DNA of 64,000 nt from Pseudomonas sp. p1(2021b) (GCF_020151015.1 NZ_CP083746.1:4556501-4620500); one strand, 5' to 3'. Shown: positions 1 to 9,226, counted from the first letter of the stretch. Notes: generated from the letters alone by a model not told the origin. Numbers and translations are program-made.

Positions 1-1146
1 CATGATGTTCACCGAGAAACGGATCATCTCGTAGGCCGGGATACGTTCCTTGCCGTAGGCCGGGTGCGGCACGCGCGCGTAGGGCATGCCGAACACGTAG
101 TCCATCTCTTCGGTGCTCATCGGGATGGGTGGCGGGTTGAACCACACATCCACCTCGCCATGCTTCTGCACCAGGGCACGGGCATTGCCCGGGTTGGTCT
201 CCAGGTGCAGCACCCGGTTGGCGTGGGCATAGAGCACCGGGTCGTTACGCACTTTCTCGAACGACGGCAGGCGGATCACCGACTTTTCCCGGGTCATGCG
301 CGGGCTGTCGAGGATCTGCACCACCTTGGCTTCGTTCGGGTCTTCGACCTCGCCCTTGGCCTGCTCGATGGCGCAGGCCTGGGTATCCTGGGTATTCACG
401 TACGGGTTGATGATCTTGTCGACACGGCCCGGGCGGTCGATGCGGGTCGAGTCGATCTCGTACCAGCCCTCGGGCGTGTCGCGGCGCACGAACGCGGTAC
501 CGCGTACATCGGTGATGGTCTCGATCTTCTCGCCGCCTGCCAGGCGCTGGGCCACCTCAACCACCGCGCGCTCGGCGTTGCCGAACAGCAGAATGTCGGC
601 GCTGGCGTCGATCAGGATCGAGTGGCGGACCTTGTCCTGCCAGTAGTCGTAGTGCGCGATACGGCGCAAGGAGGCCTCGATGCCGCCGAGCACGATCGGC
701 ACGTGCTTGTAGGCTTCCTTGCAGCGCTGGCTGTAGACCAGGCTGGCGCGATCCGGACGCTTGCCGGCCATACCTCCGGGCGTGTAGGCGTCGTCGGAAC
801 GGATCTTCTTGTCCGCGGTATAGCGGTTGATCATCGAGTCCATGTTGCCGGCCGCGACACCGAAGAACAGGTTCGGTTCGCCGAGCTTCATGAAGTCGTC
901 CTTCGACTGCCAGTTCGGCTGGGCGATGATGCCCACGCGGAAGCCCTGGGCCTCCAGCAGACGGCCGATGATGGCCATGCCGAACGACGGATGGTCGACG
1001 TACGCATCACCGGTCACGATGATGATGTCGCAGGAATCCCAGCCGAGCAGATCCATCTCCTCCCTGCTCATCGGCAGGAAAGGCGCTGGCCCGAAGCATT
1101 CGGCCCAGTACTTGGGATAGTCGTAGAGTGGCTTGGCTGCTTGCAT
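1..1146 (-). CDS. ygiQ: YgiQ family radical SAM protein, N-terminal part (3' end outside window)
   Basis: The reading frame starts with ATG at 1146 ([19 protein letters not shown]) and stays open for 382 codons to the window edge. The N-terminal YgiQ domain is recognisable: stretches such as [28 protein letters not shown] and [17 protein letters not shown] text ([17 protein letters not shown]) are typical of the family. The radical SAM CxxxCxxC cluster normally follows the RFSVNIM segment, which is where the window ends, so it cannot be checked here. The function of YgiQ is not firmly established; a radical SAM reaction is inferred from the family. Confidence 0.9.
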   Translation of the reverse strand, partial: MQAAKPLYDYPKYWAECFGPAPFLPMSREEMDLLGWDSCDIIIVTGDAYVDHPSFGMAIIGRLLEAQGFRVGIIAQPNWQSKDDFMKLGEPNLFFGVAAGNMDSMINRYTADKKIRSDDAYTPGGMAGKRPDRASLVYSQRCKEAYKHVPIVLGGIEASLRRIAHYDYWQDKVRHSILIDASADILLFGNAERAVVEVAQRLAGGEKIETITDVRGTAFVRRDTPEGWYEIDSTRIDRPGRVDKIINPYVNTQDTQACAIEQAKGEVEDPNEAKVVQILDSPRMTREKSVIRLPSFEKVRNDPVLYAHANRVLHLETNPGNARALVQKHGEVDVWFNPPPIPMSTEEMDYVFGMPYARVPHPAYGKERIPAYEMIRFSVNIM

Positions 1147-1210
1147 GTCAATGACCGGTATGGGTGTGCAGGGAAATCGCGGGCGCGGAATATAGCACAA
1201 ATTTTGATCA

Positions 1211-1233
1211 AATCCGACGACAAAGGTCGGATT
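1211..1233 (-). terminator. Candidate terminator hairpin downstream of dnaB
   Basis: Perfect 8-bp inverted repeat (1211-1218 with 1226-1233, 7-nt loop). Read on the minus strand it is followed by an AT-rich stretch (TTTGATCAAAATTTG). It lies about 60 nt after the dnaB stop and before ygiQ, so it may end dnaB transcription. The U-tract is imperfect. Confidence 0.4.
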
Positions 1234-1262
1234 CATCGAAAGCCAGGCATGGCGCGACTTCA

Positions 1263-1283
1263 GGAGCGGCCTTGTGCCGCTCC
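1263..1283. repeat. REP-type palindrome (single)
   Basis: Perfect 8-bp arms (GGAGCGGC / GCCGCTCC) around CTTGT, the core of the P. putida REP family that recurs throughout this window. It lies just downstream of the dnaB stop. Confidence 0.75.
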
Positions 1284-1294
1284 CCTACCAGGAT

Positions 1295-2692
1295 TCATTC
1301 GTCGTCGTCGAAGTTGTACATACCCGGCGCGAGGTTCTCGAAGCGGGTGTACTTGCCGATGAATGCCAGGCGAACGAAGCCGATGGGGCCGTTACGCTGT
1401 TTACCGATGATGATTTCCGCTACGCCCTTGTGCTCGGTCTCGGGGTGATACACCTCATCCCGGTAGACGAACATGATCACGTCGGCGTCCTGCTCGATCG
1501 CACCGGATTCACGCAGGTCGGAGTTCACCGGACGCTTGTTCGGGCGCTGCTCGAGGGAACGGTTGAGCTGCGACAGGGCGATGACCGGGCAGTTGAACTC
1601 CTTGGCCAAGGCCTTGAGCGAGCGGGAGATCTCGGAAATCTCGTTGGTCCGGTTGTCACCGGCAGAGCCCGGGATCTGCATCAACTGCAGGTAGTCGACC
1701 ATGATCAGGGCGATCTCGCCATGCTCGCGCGCCAGGCGACGGGTACGCGCGCGCATTTCCGAAGGGCTGATGCCGGCGGTATCGTCGATGAACAGCTTGC
1801 GGTCGTTGAGCAGGTTGACTGCCGAGGTCAGGCGCGGCCAGTCGTCGTCGTCCAGTTGGCCGGAACGCACCTTGGTCTGGTCGATACGGCCCAGGGACGA
1901 CAGCATACGCATGACCAGCGACTCACCTGGCATCTCGAGGGAGAACACCAGCACCGCCTTGTCGGTACGCAGCACGGCGTTTTCCACCAGGTTCATGGCG
2001 AAGGTGGTCTTGCCCATCGACGGGCGGCCCGCGACGATGATCAGGTCGGCGGGCTGCAGGCCACTGGTCTTCTCGTCCAGGTCGGTGAAACCGGTGGAAA
2101 CGCCCGTGATGTCGCTGTCGGAGTTGAACAGCGTGTCGATCCGGTCGATCGCCATGGTCAACAGCTCGTTGACCCCTACCGGCCCGCCGGTTTTCGGACG
2201 GGCTTCAGCGATCTGGAAGATCTGCCGCTCGGCATCGTCGAGGATCTCTTCGGCACTGCGCCCTTGCGGGTTGAAGGCGTTGTCCGCGATATCGGTACTG
2301 ATACTGATCAGTTGGCGCAAGGTGGCACGCTCGCGAATGATCGCGGCGTAAGCCTTGATGTTCGCCACCGACGGGGTGTTCTTGGCCAGCTCGGCCAGGT
2401 AGGCCAGGCCACCGACCTGGCTCGACAGCCCTTCCTTGTCCAGCTGCTCATGCAGGGTGACCACGTCGAACGGCTGGTTGGCGTCGGCGAGCTTGTGCAC
2501 GGCACGGAAGATCAGGCGGTGGTCATGCCGGTAGAAATCGCCATCCGACACCTGGTCCAGCACCCGCTCCCAGGCGTTGTTGTCCAGCAGCAGGCCACCG
2601 AGCACGGCCTGTTCGGCCTCGATGGAATGCGGCGGCACCTTCAGGGCAGCGGTCTGCAGGTCGAGCTGTTCGGGGGTGGTGATCTCGTTCAT
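1295..2692 (-). CDS. dnaB: Replicative DNA helicase DnaB
   Basis: 465-residue DnaB, the hexameric helicase that unwinds DNA ahead of the replisome. The N-terminal DnaB domain (about 20-120) is followed by the RecA-like core with Walker A GRPSMGKT at 222-229, a Walker B-like stretch (LIMVDYLQLM) and the family text SQLNRSLEQRPNKRP. The start at 2692 (MNEITTPEQ) matches the usual family N-terminus; an in-frame ATG 14 codons upstream adds only a non-conserved hydrophobic leader. It lies downstream of rplI on the same strand, the usual Pseudomonas order, but a terminator-like hairpin separates the two. Confidence 0.97.
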   Translation of the reverse strand: MNEITTPEQLDLQTAALKVPPHSIEAEQAVLGGLLLDNNAWERVLDQVSDGDFYRHDHRLIFRAVHKLADANQPFDVVTLHEQLDKEGLSSQVGGLAYLAELAKNTPSVANIKAYAAIIRERATLRQLISISTDIADNAFNPQGRSAEEILDDAERQIFQIAEARPKTGGPVGVNELLTMAIDRIDTLFNSDSDITGVSTGFTDLDEKTSGLQPADLIIVAGRPSMGKTTFAMNLVENAVLRTDKAVLVFSLEMPGESLVMRMLSSLGRIDQTKVRSGQLDDDDWPRLTSAVNLLNDRKLFIDDTAGISPSEMRARTRRLAREHGEIALIMVDYLQLMQIPGSAGDNRTNEISEISRSLKALAKEFNCPVIALSQLNRSLEQRPNKRPVNSDLRESGAIEQDADVIMFVYRDEVYHPETEHKGVAEIIIGKQRNGPIGFVRLAFIGKYTRFENLAPGMYNFDDDE

Positions 2693-2715
2693 GGCCACGA
2701 AAGAATTCTGGAGGA

Positions 2716-2761
2716 TGAAAAAGACAAAGGGCACGGCCTGTGAAAGACAGGACCGTGCCCG
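2716..2761 (-). terminator. Terminator after rplI (ribosomal operon end)
   Basis: A strong hairpin (2730-2761; GGGCACGG ... CCGTGCCC, continued by CCTGT/ACAGG around GAAAG) is followed on the minus strand by a T-rich run (TTTGTCTTTTT). It lies between the rplI stop and the dnaB start, so it probably ends the rpsF-rpsR-rplI transcript. Confidence 0.75.
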
Positions 2762-2805
2762 ATGTTAACCGGCGAGCCCATCAAGGGCTAGCCAGTCAGT
2801 GCAGC

Positions 2806-3252
2806 TTAGGCAGCTACGACGACCACGCGTACGGTGGCTTCGACGTCGCTGTGCAGGTGCACGGCTACGTCGTATTCGCCAACCTGGCGGATGGTGCCGT
2901 TCGGCAGACGAACTTCAGCCTTGGCCACTTCAACGCCGGAAGCGGTCAGGGCGTCAGCGATGTCGTGGGTGCCGATCGAACCGAACAGCTTGCCTTCGTC
3001 ACCGGCGGTGGCAGTGATGGTCACTTCCAGCTCGGCCAGTTGGGCAGCACGGCTTTCAGCCGAAGCTTTACGGTCGGCAGCGGCCTTTTCCAGCTCGGCG
3101 CGACGTTCTTCGAACGCAGCCAGGTTGGCGGCGTTGGCAACGACAGCCTTGCCGAAAGGCAGCAGGAAGTTACGGCCGTAACCACCTTTAACTTTTACTT
3201 TGTCGCCCAGGTTGCCCAGGTTGGCGACTTTTTCCAGCAGGATCAGTTCCAT
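2806..3252 (-). CDS. rplI: 50S ribosomal protein L9
   Basis: 148 residues, the usual length. The N-terminal rRNA-binding domain starts [17 protein letters not shown] and carries the [15 protein letters not shown] signature. A charged connecting helix (about 45-75) and the C-terminal L9 domain follow. It is the last gene of the rpsF-rpsR-membrane protein-rplI operon; 20 nt separate it from the membrane-protein gene. Confidence 0.98.
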   Translation of the reverse strand: MELILLEKVANLGNLGDKVKVKGGYGRNFLLPFGKAVVANAANLAAFEERRAELEKAAADRKASAESRAAQLAELEVTITATAGDEGKLFGSIGTHDIADALTASGVEVAKAEVRLPNGTIRQVGEYDVAVHLHSDVEATVRVVVVAA

Positions 3253-3272
3253 TTGGTAAAACCTCTTAACTT

Positions 3273-4166
3273 TTAACCTTCACCGTTCGCGGAGTCGTCA
3301 CCCTGGTGAGGGGACTTGCGACCGCGAAAATCAATCAGGCTATCGACAATGGCCAGGACCACGAGCAACGGATAGGTCAGCTGCATGAACAGCACCAGCG
3401 TCACGTACAACCCCACCAGCCAGAACCTGGCCAGGCGTTTCTGGGCCACCAACCCGTGCAGCAGGGCAATGCCCGCGAACATGAGCGGTACGCTGCACAG
3501 CGGCGTCAGCAATGCCAGGCCGGAACCGAGGTTCGGGCCGAACAGCATGCAGGCCAACAGCACCAGCATCGGCACCAGGGGAATCCGCACCGCTTGAAAC
3601 TCGCGGCCGAAACCTCCCGGGTTGTACAACACGGCTTGCCAGTAGCGCCCCAACATCAGGGCCAGCACACTGACAACTTGCAACAGGGCCGCGATCAGGC
3701 CGCCGAGCACCGGTACGATGAGGCTTCCAAGATGTGCCTGTTCCTCTACCGATAACTGCTGGTAGAGGCCGTCGAGCATCTGCGGCAGGGCTTTTTCAAG
3801 CGCTCGCGCCAGAGCTTCGATCGGTTCGCGGAACACCGAACCAAGCACAACACCGTACAACAGGCCCAGGGCGATGCTGGACAACAGCACCCGGTTCCAG
3901 GAATGCCCGGCGCGCAACAGCGCAGCCAGCCCCAGCGTCCCCAGCAGCACCATCAAGGTGCGTGGCTCGCCGAAGACCCACCAGGCCAACGCCGGCAAGA
4001 TGCCCCAGACGATGACCGAGGAAGCGTCCTTGAAACCGCGCCGCAGGAACACCAGGCTCCCGGCGGCGGCACTCAACCAGAACAACAGCGGCAATGCCGC
4101 ACAACCGGCCACCACGATGGAGGCCTGCACACGACCGCGCATGATGAAATCAGCCAACGCTCGCAT
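3273..4166 (-). CDS. DUF2232-type integral membrane protein
   Basis: 297 residues with at least seven hydrophobic segments (for example [20 protein letters not shown] and [17 protein letters not shown] helices through to [20 protein letters not shown]), ending in a short charged tail ([13 protein letters not shown]). This looks like the YybS/DUF2232 family, which in pseudomonads sits between rpsR and rplI. Its biochemical role is unknown. It is 33 nt downstream of rpsR and is presumably co-transcribed with the ribosomal protein genes. Confidence 0.8.
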   Translation of the reverse strand: MRALADFIMRGRVQASIVVAGCAALPLLFWLSAAAGSLVFLRRGFKDASSVIVWGILPALAWWVFGEPRTLMVLLGTLGLAALLRAGHSWNRVLLSSIALGLLYGVVLGSVFREPIEALARALEKALPQMLDGLYQQLSVEEQAHLGSLIVPVLGGLIAALLQVVSVLALMLGRYWQAVLYNPGGFGREFQAVRIPLVPMLVLLACMLFGPNLGSGLALLTPLCSVPLMFAGIALLHGLVAQKRLARFWLVGLYVTLVLFMQLTYPLLVVLAIVDSLIDFRGRKSPHQGDDSANGEG

Positions 4167-4199
4167 GCTTATCCCTTGCTACTTGTCGACGACCCGGTC

Positions 4200-4430
4200 T
4201 CAGCGGCCGTGGCTGTCGGTGTAGGGCAGCAGGGCCAGGAAGCGGGCGCGCTTGATAGCGGTAGCCAGCTGACGCTGATAACGAGCTTTGGTACCGGTGA
4301 TACGGCTTGGAACGATTTTGCCGGTTTCGGATACGTAAGCTTTCAGGGTGTTGAGATCTTTGTAGTCGATCTCTTTCACGTCTTCGGCAGTGAAGCGGCA
4401 GAATTTACGACGACGGAAGAAACGTGCCAT
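4200..4430 (-). CDS. rpsR: 30S ribosomal protein S18
   Basis: 76 residues, standard length. It starts [19 protein letters not shown] and has the conserved core [21 protein letters not shown]18 pairs with S6 on the 30S platform. It follows rpsF by 29 nt in the same operon. Confidence 0.98.
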   Translation of the reverse strand: MARFFRRRKFCRFTAEDVKEIDYKDLNTLKAYVSETGKIVPSRITGTKARYQRQLATAIKRARFLALLPYTDSHGR

Positions 4431-4459
4431 GTAATAGGCTCCTCAAAAAGGTCCGTGGA

Positions 4460-4885
4460 TTACTCGTCAGCGTTATCGCTGTTGTCGCTGTCGTTGCTGT
4501 CGTCGCCTTCGGCGCCATCAGCAGCTTCAGGACGCTCACGACGCTCACGGCGCTCGCTGCGGTTCTCTTCGGCCTTCAGCATCTCGGACGGACCGGTGAC
4601 GGCTTCGTCGCGACGGATGATCAGGTTACGGATCACGGCATCGTTGTAGCGGAAGTTGTCTTCCAGCTCGGCCAGGGCCTTGCCGGTGCACTCAACGTTC
4701 AGCATCACGTAGTGAGCCTTGTGAACGTTGTTGATGGCGTAGGCCAGCTGACGACGGCCCCAGTCTTCCAGGCGGTGGATCTTGCCGCCGTCTTCTTCGA
4801 TCAGCTTGGTGTAACGCTCAACCATGCCGCCGACTTGCTCGCTCTGGTCCGGGTGAACCAGGAAGATGATTTCGTAATGACGCAT
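4460..4885 (-). CDS. rpsF: 30S ribosomal protein S6
   Basis: 141 residues. The S6 fold is recognised from [18 protein letters not shown], the [22 protein letters not shown] segment and the [22 protein letters not shown] end ([16 protein letters not shown]). The C-terminus is a long acidic, Asp/Ser-rich tail (last ~30 residues), typical of gammaproteobacterial S6, some of which are modified by RimK at the C-terminus. A good Shine-Dalgarno (AAGGAG) precedes the ATG. Confidence 0.98.
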   Translation of the reverse strand: MRHYEIIFLVHPDQSEQVGGMVERYTKLIEEDGGKIHRLEDWGRRQLAYAINNVHKAHYVMLNVECTGKALAELEDNFRYNDAVIRNLIIRRDEAVTGPSEMLKAEENRSERRERRERPEAADGAEGDDSNDSDNSDNADE

Positions 4886-5005
4886 GAATGCTCCTTACGG
4901 GTTAGTAGTCTGCCAGCACCCTGGTCAGACAAGGAGTGAATGACACTGTATGTCTTGCCTTGAAAAGAAGGCACATGCGCGCCTGCCTGCTTGGCAAGGG
5001 GCGCA

Positions 5006-5034
5006 ATTGTAGAGAAGGCGGGGCGGACAAGCAA
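5006..5034 (-). promoter_or_regulatory. Sigma-70 promoter for the rpsF operon
   Basis: On the minus strand, -35 TTGCTT (5034-5029) and -10 TACAAT (5011-5006) are separated by exactly 17 nt. It would give a leader of about 110 nt before rpsF, enough for the S6:S18 autoregulatory RNA element known from other bacteria. Inferred from sequence only. Confidence 0.65.
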
Positions 5035-5089
5035 GGCGATTGGCGAATATTTGAACAGCCTGAAACATATTGGCCTGCCAGATCGCATT

Positions 5090-5150
5090 CGCGGATAAAC
5101 CCGCCCCCACAGAGGTCTTGGCAAACCCTGTGGGAGCGGGTTTACCCGCG
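5090..5150. repeat. Inverted REP pair (gcgggtaaacccgc class)
   Basis: Two 23-nt units face each other (5090-5112 and 5128-5150), differing at two positions, with a 15-nt spacer. They lie between the rlmB stop and the rpsF promoter, and could form a long hairpin after rlmB. Confidence 0.8.
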
Positions 5151-5173
5151 AAAAGACCGGCGCTACCTGTGGC

Positions 5174-5920
5174 TCAGCGCTTGCCCTGGCGCTGGCGTAC
5201 GGCCTCGAACAGGCACACGCCGGTGGCCACCGACACGTTCAGGCTGCTCACGCTACCGGCCATCGGCAGCTTGACCAGGAAGTCGCAGTGCTCGCGGGTC
5301 AGGCGACGCATGCCCTTGCCTTCGGCCCCCATGACAATGGCGATCGGCCCGGTCAGGTCCTGCTGGTACAGCTCCTGCTCGGCCTCGCCGGCAGTACCGA
5401 CGATCCACAGGCCGCGCTGCTGGAGTTTTTCCAGGGTGCGGGCCAGGTTGGTCACGGCCACCAGCGGGATCACCTCGGCGGCACCGCAGGCGACCTTGCG
5501 CACCACGGCGGTCAGGGTGGCCGACTTGTCCTTGGGAATGACCACTGCGGTGGCGCCGGCAGCATCTGCGGTTCGCAGGCAGGCGCCGAGGTTGTGCGGG
5601 TCGGTCACGCCATCGAGCACCAGGATCAGTGGCGGCTGCTCGGCACGCTCGAGCATCTCGTCGAGCATGGCCTCGCCCCAGACCTGGCTGGGGCTGACCT
5701 CAGCGACCACACCCTGGTGTACACCCTCGACCCAGGCGTCCAGCTCACGGCGCTCGGCCTGGCCGACCGGCACGCGGTTTTCCGCGGCCAGCGCGAGCAG
5801 GGCCTGGATACGCGGCTCGCTGCGCCCTTCCGACAGCCAGATCTGCTTGACCCGCTTGGGGTGGTGCTGCAGCAGCCCTTGCACGGCGTGTACGCCGTAG
5901 ATTTTTTCCAGCTGGCTCAT
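5174..5920 (-). CDS. rlmB: 23S rRNA (guanosine-2'-O-)-methyltransferase RlmB
   Basis: 248-residue SpoU/TrmH-family enzyme that 2'-O-methylates G2251 of 23S rRNA. It has the N-terminal substrate-binding domain (IYGVHAVQGLLQHHPKRV), motif 1 (DGVTDPHNLGACLRTADAAG), motif 2 (VMGAEGKGMRRLT) and motif 3 (PMAGSVSSLNVSVATGV) that form the trefoil-knot SAM site. Its ATG overlaps the rnr stop in an ATGA, so it is translationally coupled to rnr. Confidence 0.97.
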   Translation of the reverse strand: MSQLEKIYGVHAVQGLLQHHPKRVKQIWLSEGRSEPRIQALLALAAENRVPVGQAERRELDAWVEGVHQGVVAEVSPSQVWGEAMLDEMLERAEQPPLILVLDGVTDPHNLGACLRTADAAGATAVVIPKDKSATLTAVVRKVACGAAEVIPLVAVTNLARTLEKLQQRGLWIVGTAGEAEQELYQQDLTGPIAIVMGAEGKGMRRLTREHCDFLVKLPMAGSVSSLNVSVATGVCLFEAVRQRQGKR

Positions 5921-8490
5921 GACTTCTTGCCTTTACGTGGCGCGCCGGACTTAGACGGCCCCTTGCGGTGCTTGGTCGGCTTGCCGGACGCCTTGGCGCC
6001 CTTCTCCGACTTGCCGCTGGCGTGGCTGTGGCGAGCCTCGCTCATCAGCGCCTTCTTCATTTCGCGGCTCTTGCGCACCTCGGCGTTGCGCTGCACGGCA
6101 TCCTTGGGGAAGTACGCCTCGGACGCCTCGCTCTTGCGGCTACGCGGCTTGGGCGAAATCTTCGGCTCCGGTGCTGGCTCGGCCGCGGTGGCAGCGGCCT
6201 GCGGGGCCGCACCGCGCGGTTTGCGGCCGACCGGGGCGGCGACGGCCTGCTCGGACATCTCGAAGTCGATCTTGCGCTGCTCCAGGTCGACGCGCATGAC
6301 CTTGACCTCGACCGTATCGCCCAGGCGGAAGCTGCGCCCGCTGCGCTCGCCGGACAGGCGGTGATGCACCGGGTCGAAGTGGTAATAGTCGCCTGGCAGG
6401 GCGCTGACATGCACCAGGCCTTCGACATAGATGTCGGTCAGCTCGACGAACAGGCCAAAACCGGTCACGGCAGTGATCACACCCGGGAAGGTCTCGCCAA
6501 CGCGGTCACGCATATATTCGCACTTGAGCCAGTTGACCACGTCGCGGGTGGCCTCGTCGGCGCGCCGCTCGGTCATCGAGCACTGCTCGCCCATCTGCTC
6601 GAGGGCGTTCTCGTCGTACGGGTAGATCCGCGCCTTCGGGATGCTCATGGCGCCGGCCCGCTTGACGTGCGGGGTATCGACCTTCGAGCGGATGACGCTG
6701 CGGATGGCGCGGTGGACCAGCAGGTCCGGGTAGCGGCGGATCGGCGAGGTGAAGTGGGTGTAGGCCTCGTAGTTCAGGCCGAAGTGGCCGTTGTTCTCGA
6801 CGCTGTACACCGCCTGGCTCAGCGAGCGCAGCATGACGGTCTGGATCAGGTGGAAGTCCGGTCGCTCGGCGATGCTCGCCAGCAGGGCCTGGTAGTCCTT
6901 CGGCGAAGGCTCCTTGCCCTTGTGCAGCGACAGACCGAGCTCGCCCAGGAAGGCGCGCAGTTTTTCCAGGCGCTCCGGCGGCGGGCCGTCGTGCACGCGG
7001 TACAGGGCTGGAACGCCATGCTTCTGCAGGAACTCGGCGGTGGCCACGTTGGCCGCCAGCATGCATTCCTCGATCAGCTTGTGGGCGTCGTTGCGCACGG
7101 TCGGGCGGATCTCATCGATCTTGCGGTCTTCGCCGAAGATGATGCGGGTTTCCTGGGTTTCGAAGTCGATGGCGCCACGGGTATGGCGCGCGGCCACCAG
7201 CGCCTTGTACAGCGCATAGAGGTGCTTGAGGTCCGGCAGGACGGCGCTGTACTCCTCGCGCAGGGCCTTGCCTTCGCGGGTGCGGGCATGCTCGAGCATG
7301 CTGCTGACCTTGTTGTAGGTCAGGCGCGCATGGGAGTGGATGACGCCTTCGTAGAACTGGTAGTCGACCATCTGGCCGGCTTTGTTGATGGTCATTTCAC
7401 AGACCATGGCCAGGCGATCGACATGCGGGTTCAGCGAGCACAGGCCGTTGGACAGCTCCTCGGGCAGCATGGGCACGACGCGCTCGGGGAAGTACACCGA
7501 GTTGCCGCGCTGCTGGGCCTCGACGTCCAGGGCCGAGCCCAGGCGCACGTAACTGGAGACATCGGCGATCGCCACATACAGGCGCCAGCCGCCGGAGAAC
7601 AAGCGCAGCTTGCCCAGCGGCTCGCAATAGACCGCATCGTCGAAGTCGCGGGCGTCCTCGCCGTCGATGGTGACGAACGGCAAGTGGCGCAGGTCGACAC
7701 GTTTCTCCTTGTCCTTTTCCTCGACTTCGGAGCGGAACCTGCGGGCTTCCTTGATCACCTCTTTGGGCCAGACATGCGGGATGTCGTAGCTGCGCAAGGC
7801 GACATCGATCTCCATGCCCGGCGCCATGTAGTTGCCGATGACCTCGACCACGTCGCCCTGAGGCTGGAAACGCGGCGTCGGCCAGTGGGTGATCTTGATC
7901 TCGACGAACTGGCCGATTTTAGCCCCGCCGTTGCGCCCGGCGGTCACCAGCACTTCCTGCTGGATCTTCGGGTTGTCGGGGGTCACGTAACCAATGCCGC
8001 CTTCCTCGAAGTAGCGGCCGACCACGCTCTCGTGGGCGCGGGAGATGATTTCCACCAGCACGCCCTCGCGGCGGCCACGGCGGTCGACACCCGAGACGCG
8101 GGCAAGGCCCCGGTCGCCGTCGAACACCAGGCGCATCTGCGCAGGGCTGAGGAACAGGTCCTCGCTGCCATCGTCGGGAATAAGGAAGCCGAAGCCGTCG
8201 CGGTGGCCGGAGACACGGCCGCAAATCAGGTCCAGCTTGTCCACCGGGGCATAGGTGCCGCGCCGGGTGTAGATCAGCTGGCCGTCACGCTCCATGGCAC
8301 GCAGGCGGCGGCGCAGGGCTTCGATCTGGTCTTCGTCGTGCAGGCCGAACTCTGCGGCCAGCTCTTCGCGGGCGGCGGGTTCGCCACGGTCGGCGAGGCG
8401 CTGCAGGATCAGCTCACGGCTAGGGATGGGATTCTCGTATTTTTCCGCTTCGCGAGCGGCCTCGGGATCGAGGGATTGCCAATCGGCCAT
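5917..8490 (-). CDS. rnr: Ribonuclease R
   Basis: 857 residues, 3'-5' exoribonuclease of the RNase II superfamily able to degrade structured RNA. An N-terminal winged-helix segment (about 25-80) precedes two cold-shock domains. The RNB catalytic motif DGEDARDFDDAVY is at 276-288, followed by the S1 domain (GVITAVTGFGLFVELTD). The Lys/Arg/Ser-rich C-terminal tail (last ~110 residues) is typical of RNase R. It is the first gene of the rnr-rlmB pair and lies divergently from the tRNA-Leu genes. Confidence 0.97.
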   Translation of the reverse strand: MADWQSLDPEAAREAEKYENPIPSRELILQRLADRGEPAAREELAAEFGLHDEDQIEALRRRLRAMERDGQLIYTRRGTYAPVDKLDLICGRVSGHRDGFGFLIPDDGSEDLFLSPAQMRLVFDGDRGLARVSGVDRRGRREGVLVEIISRAHESVVGRYFEEGGIGYVTPDNPKIQQEVLVTAGRNGGAKIGQFVEIKITHWPTPRFQPQGDVVEVIGNYMAPGMEIDVALRSYDIPHVWPKEVIKEARRFRSEVEEKDKEKRVDLRHLPFVTIDGEDARDFDDAVYCEPLGKLRLFSGGWRLYVAIADVSSYVRLGSALDVEAQQRGNSVYFPERVVPMLPEELSNGLCSLNPHVDRLAMVCEMTINKAGQMVDYQFYEGVIHSHARLTYNKVSSMLEHARTREGKALREEYSAVLPDLKHLYALYKALVAARHTRGAIDFETQETRIIFGEDRKIDEIRPTVRNDAHKLIEECMLAANVATAEFLQKHGVPALYRVHDGPPPERLEKLRAFLGELGLSLHKGKEPSPKDYQALLASIAERPDFHLIQTVMLRSLSQAVYSVENNGHFGLNYEAYTHFTSPIRRYPDLLVHRAIRSVIRSKVDTPHVKRAGAMSIPKARIYPYDENALEQMGEQCSMTERRADEATRDVVNWLKCEYMRDRVGETFPGVITAVTGFGLFVELTDIYVEGLVHVSALPGDYYHFDPVHHRLSGERSGRSFRLGDTVEVKVMRVDLEQRKIDFEMSEQAVAAPVGRKPRGAAPQAAATAAEPAPEPKISPKPRSRKSEASEAYFPKDAVQRNAEVRKSREMKKALMSEARHSHASGKSEKGAKASGKPTKHRKGPSKSGAPRKGKKS

Positions 8491-8652
8491 CAGAAGGGGT
8501 TCACCTTGGGGTATATAGATAGGAATTCTGGCATAGGCGTATTGAAACCGGAAATGTCAGCCTTGGACAGCCCCAGCGGCATGTCCGGTGTGCGGGAATA
8601 GGCCTGCGGAATCAACAAGTTGAATTTTTTGAAATTTTTTTGAGCTGGGGGC

Positions 8653-8681
8653 TTTACAGCCCTCAGGAGCGTCCGTATAGT
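8653..8681 (+). promoter_or_regulatory. Promoter of the tRNA-Leu pair
   Basis: -35 TTTACA (8653-8658) and -10 TATAGT (8676-8681) with a 17-nt spacer. A GC-containing discriminator follows (GCGCACC), typical of stringently controlled stable-RNA promoters. The first mature tRNA starts 80 nt downstream of the -10. Confidence 0.75.
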
Positions 8682-8760
8682 GCGCACCACAACGACGGAC
8701 AACCCCGAAGTTGTAGTAGAGATGAACGGCGCTGTAAAGCATCTTTTATCTCGAATGTGT

Positions 8761-8847
8761 GCCCAGGTGGCGGAATTGGTAGACGCGCTGGTTTCAGGTA
8801 TCAGTGGCTTAACGGCCGTGGAAGTTCGAGTCTTCTCCTGGGCACCA
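8761..8847 (+). tRNA. tRNA-Leu (anticodon CAG), copy 1
   Basis: 87-nt class II tRNA with encoded CCA. The acceptor arms pair (GCCCAGG with CCTGGGC), the D-loop has the GGAATTGGTAGACGCGC text of leucine tRNAs, and the anticodon loop reads TTCAGGT with CAG in the centre. The long variable arm pairs GGC with GCC, and the T arm contains GTTCGAGTC. Confidence 0.95.
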
Positions 8848-8934
8848 ATGATTTTCAAGTAACAGATGACCAAGGATCTGTTACTGCTGTGTGAAAGCGA
8901 ACGGTTTTCGCCTCACCAGATGATGCAAAGCTTT

Positions 8935-9021
8935 GCCCAGGTGGCGGAATTGGTAGACGCGCTGGTTTCAGGTATCAGTGACTTAACGGTCGTGGAAGTT
9001 CGAGTCTTCTCCTGGGCACCA
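8935..9021 (+). tRNA. tRNA-Leu (anticodon CAG), copy 2
   Basis: Near-identical second copy, 87 nt from one mature end to the other with encoded CCA, 87 nt downstream of copy 1. It differs from copy 1 only in the variable arm, where GAC pairs with GTC instead of GGC with GCC; both changed positions keep pairing. It is presumably processed from a common precursor with copy 1. Confidence 0.95.
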
Positions 9022-9025
9022 TACA

Positions 9026-9056
9026 AAAACCCACTAGCTTGCTAGTGGGTTTTTTC
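9026..9056 (+). terminator. Rho-independent terminator of the tRNA-Leu pair
   Basis: Hairpin AACCCACTAGC / GCTAGTGGGTT followed directly by a T tract. It begins five nucleotides after the second tRNA, as expected for a tRNA transcription unit end. Confidence 0.9.
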
Positions 9057-9094
9057 TTGCCTGCGATTTTTACTCCCAGGTTTCACTCCTCCCC

Positions 9095-9226
9095 TGTAGG
9101 AGCGGCCTTGTGCCGCGATCGGGCGCGAAGCGGCCGTAACCCCCCCCATGCACGCCCCGCCTGCAGCAGTACATCACCCCATTGCGGCCGCTTCGCGCCC
9201 GATCGCGGCACAAGGCCGCTCCTACA
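9095..9226. repeat. Perfect inverted REP pair (42-bp arms)
   Basis: The units at 9095-9136 and 9185-9226 are exact reverse complements over 42 bp, with a 48-nt spacer containing a run of eight C. They lie between the tRNA terminator and the iron-transport gene. The rest of the 9057-9344 gap shows only a short palindrome (AAACGA-TT-TCGTTT at 9287-9300) upstream of the iron gene. Confidence 0.9.

Noticed and set aside
5968..8601. Very long plus-strand open frame (877 codons) antisense to rnr
   Set aside because: It mirrors the codon structure of rnr in a GC-rich genome, has no family resemblance and no ribosome-binding site. The same holds for long frames opposite dnaB, waaA, thiC, mutL, parC/parE, hflK and the chemoreceptor.
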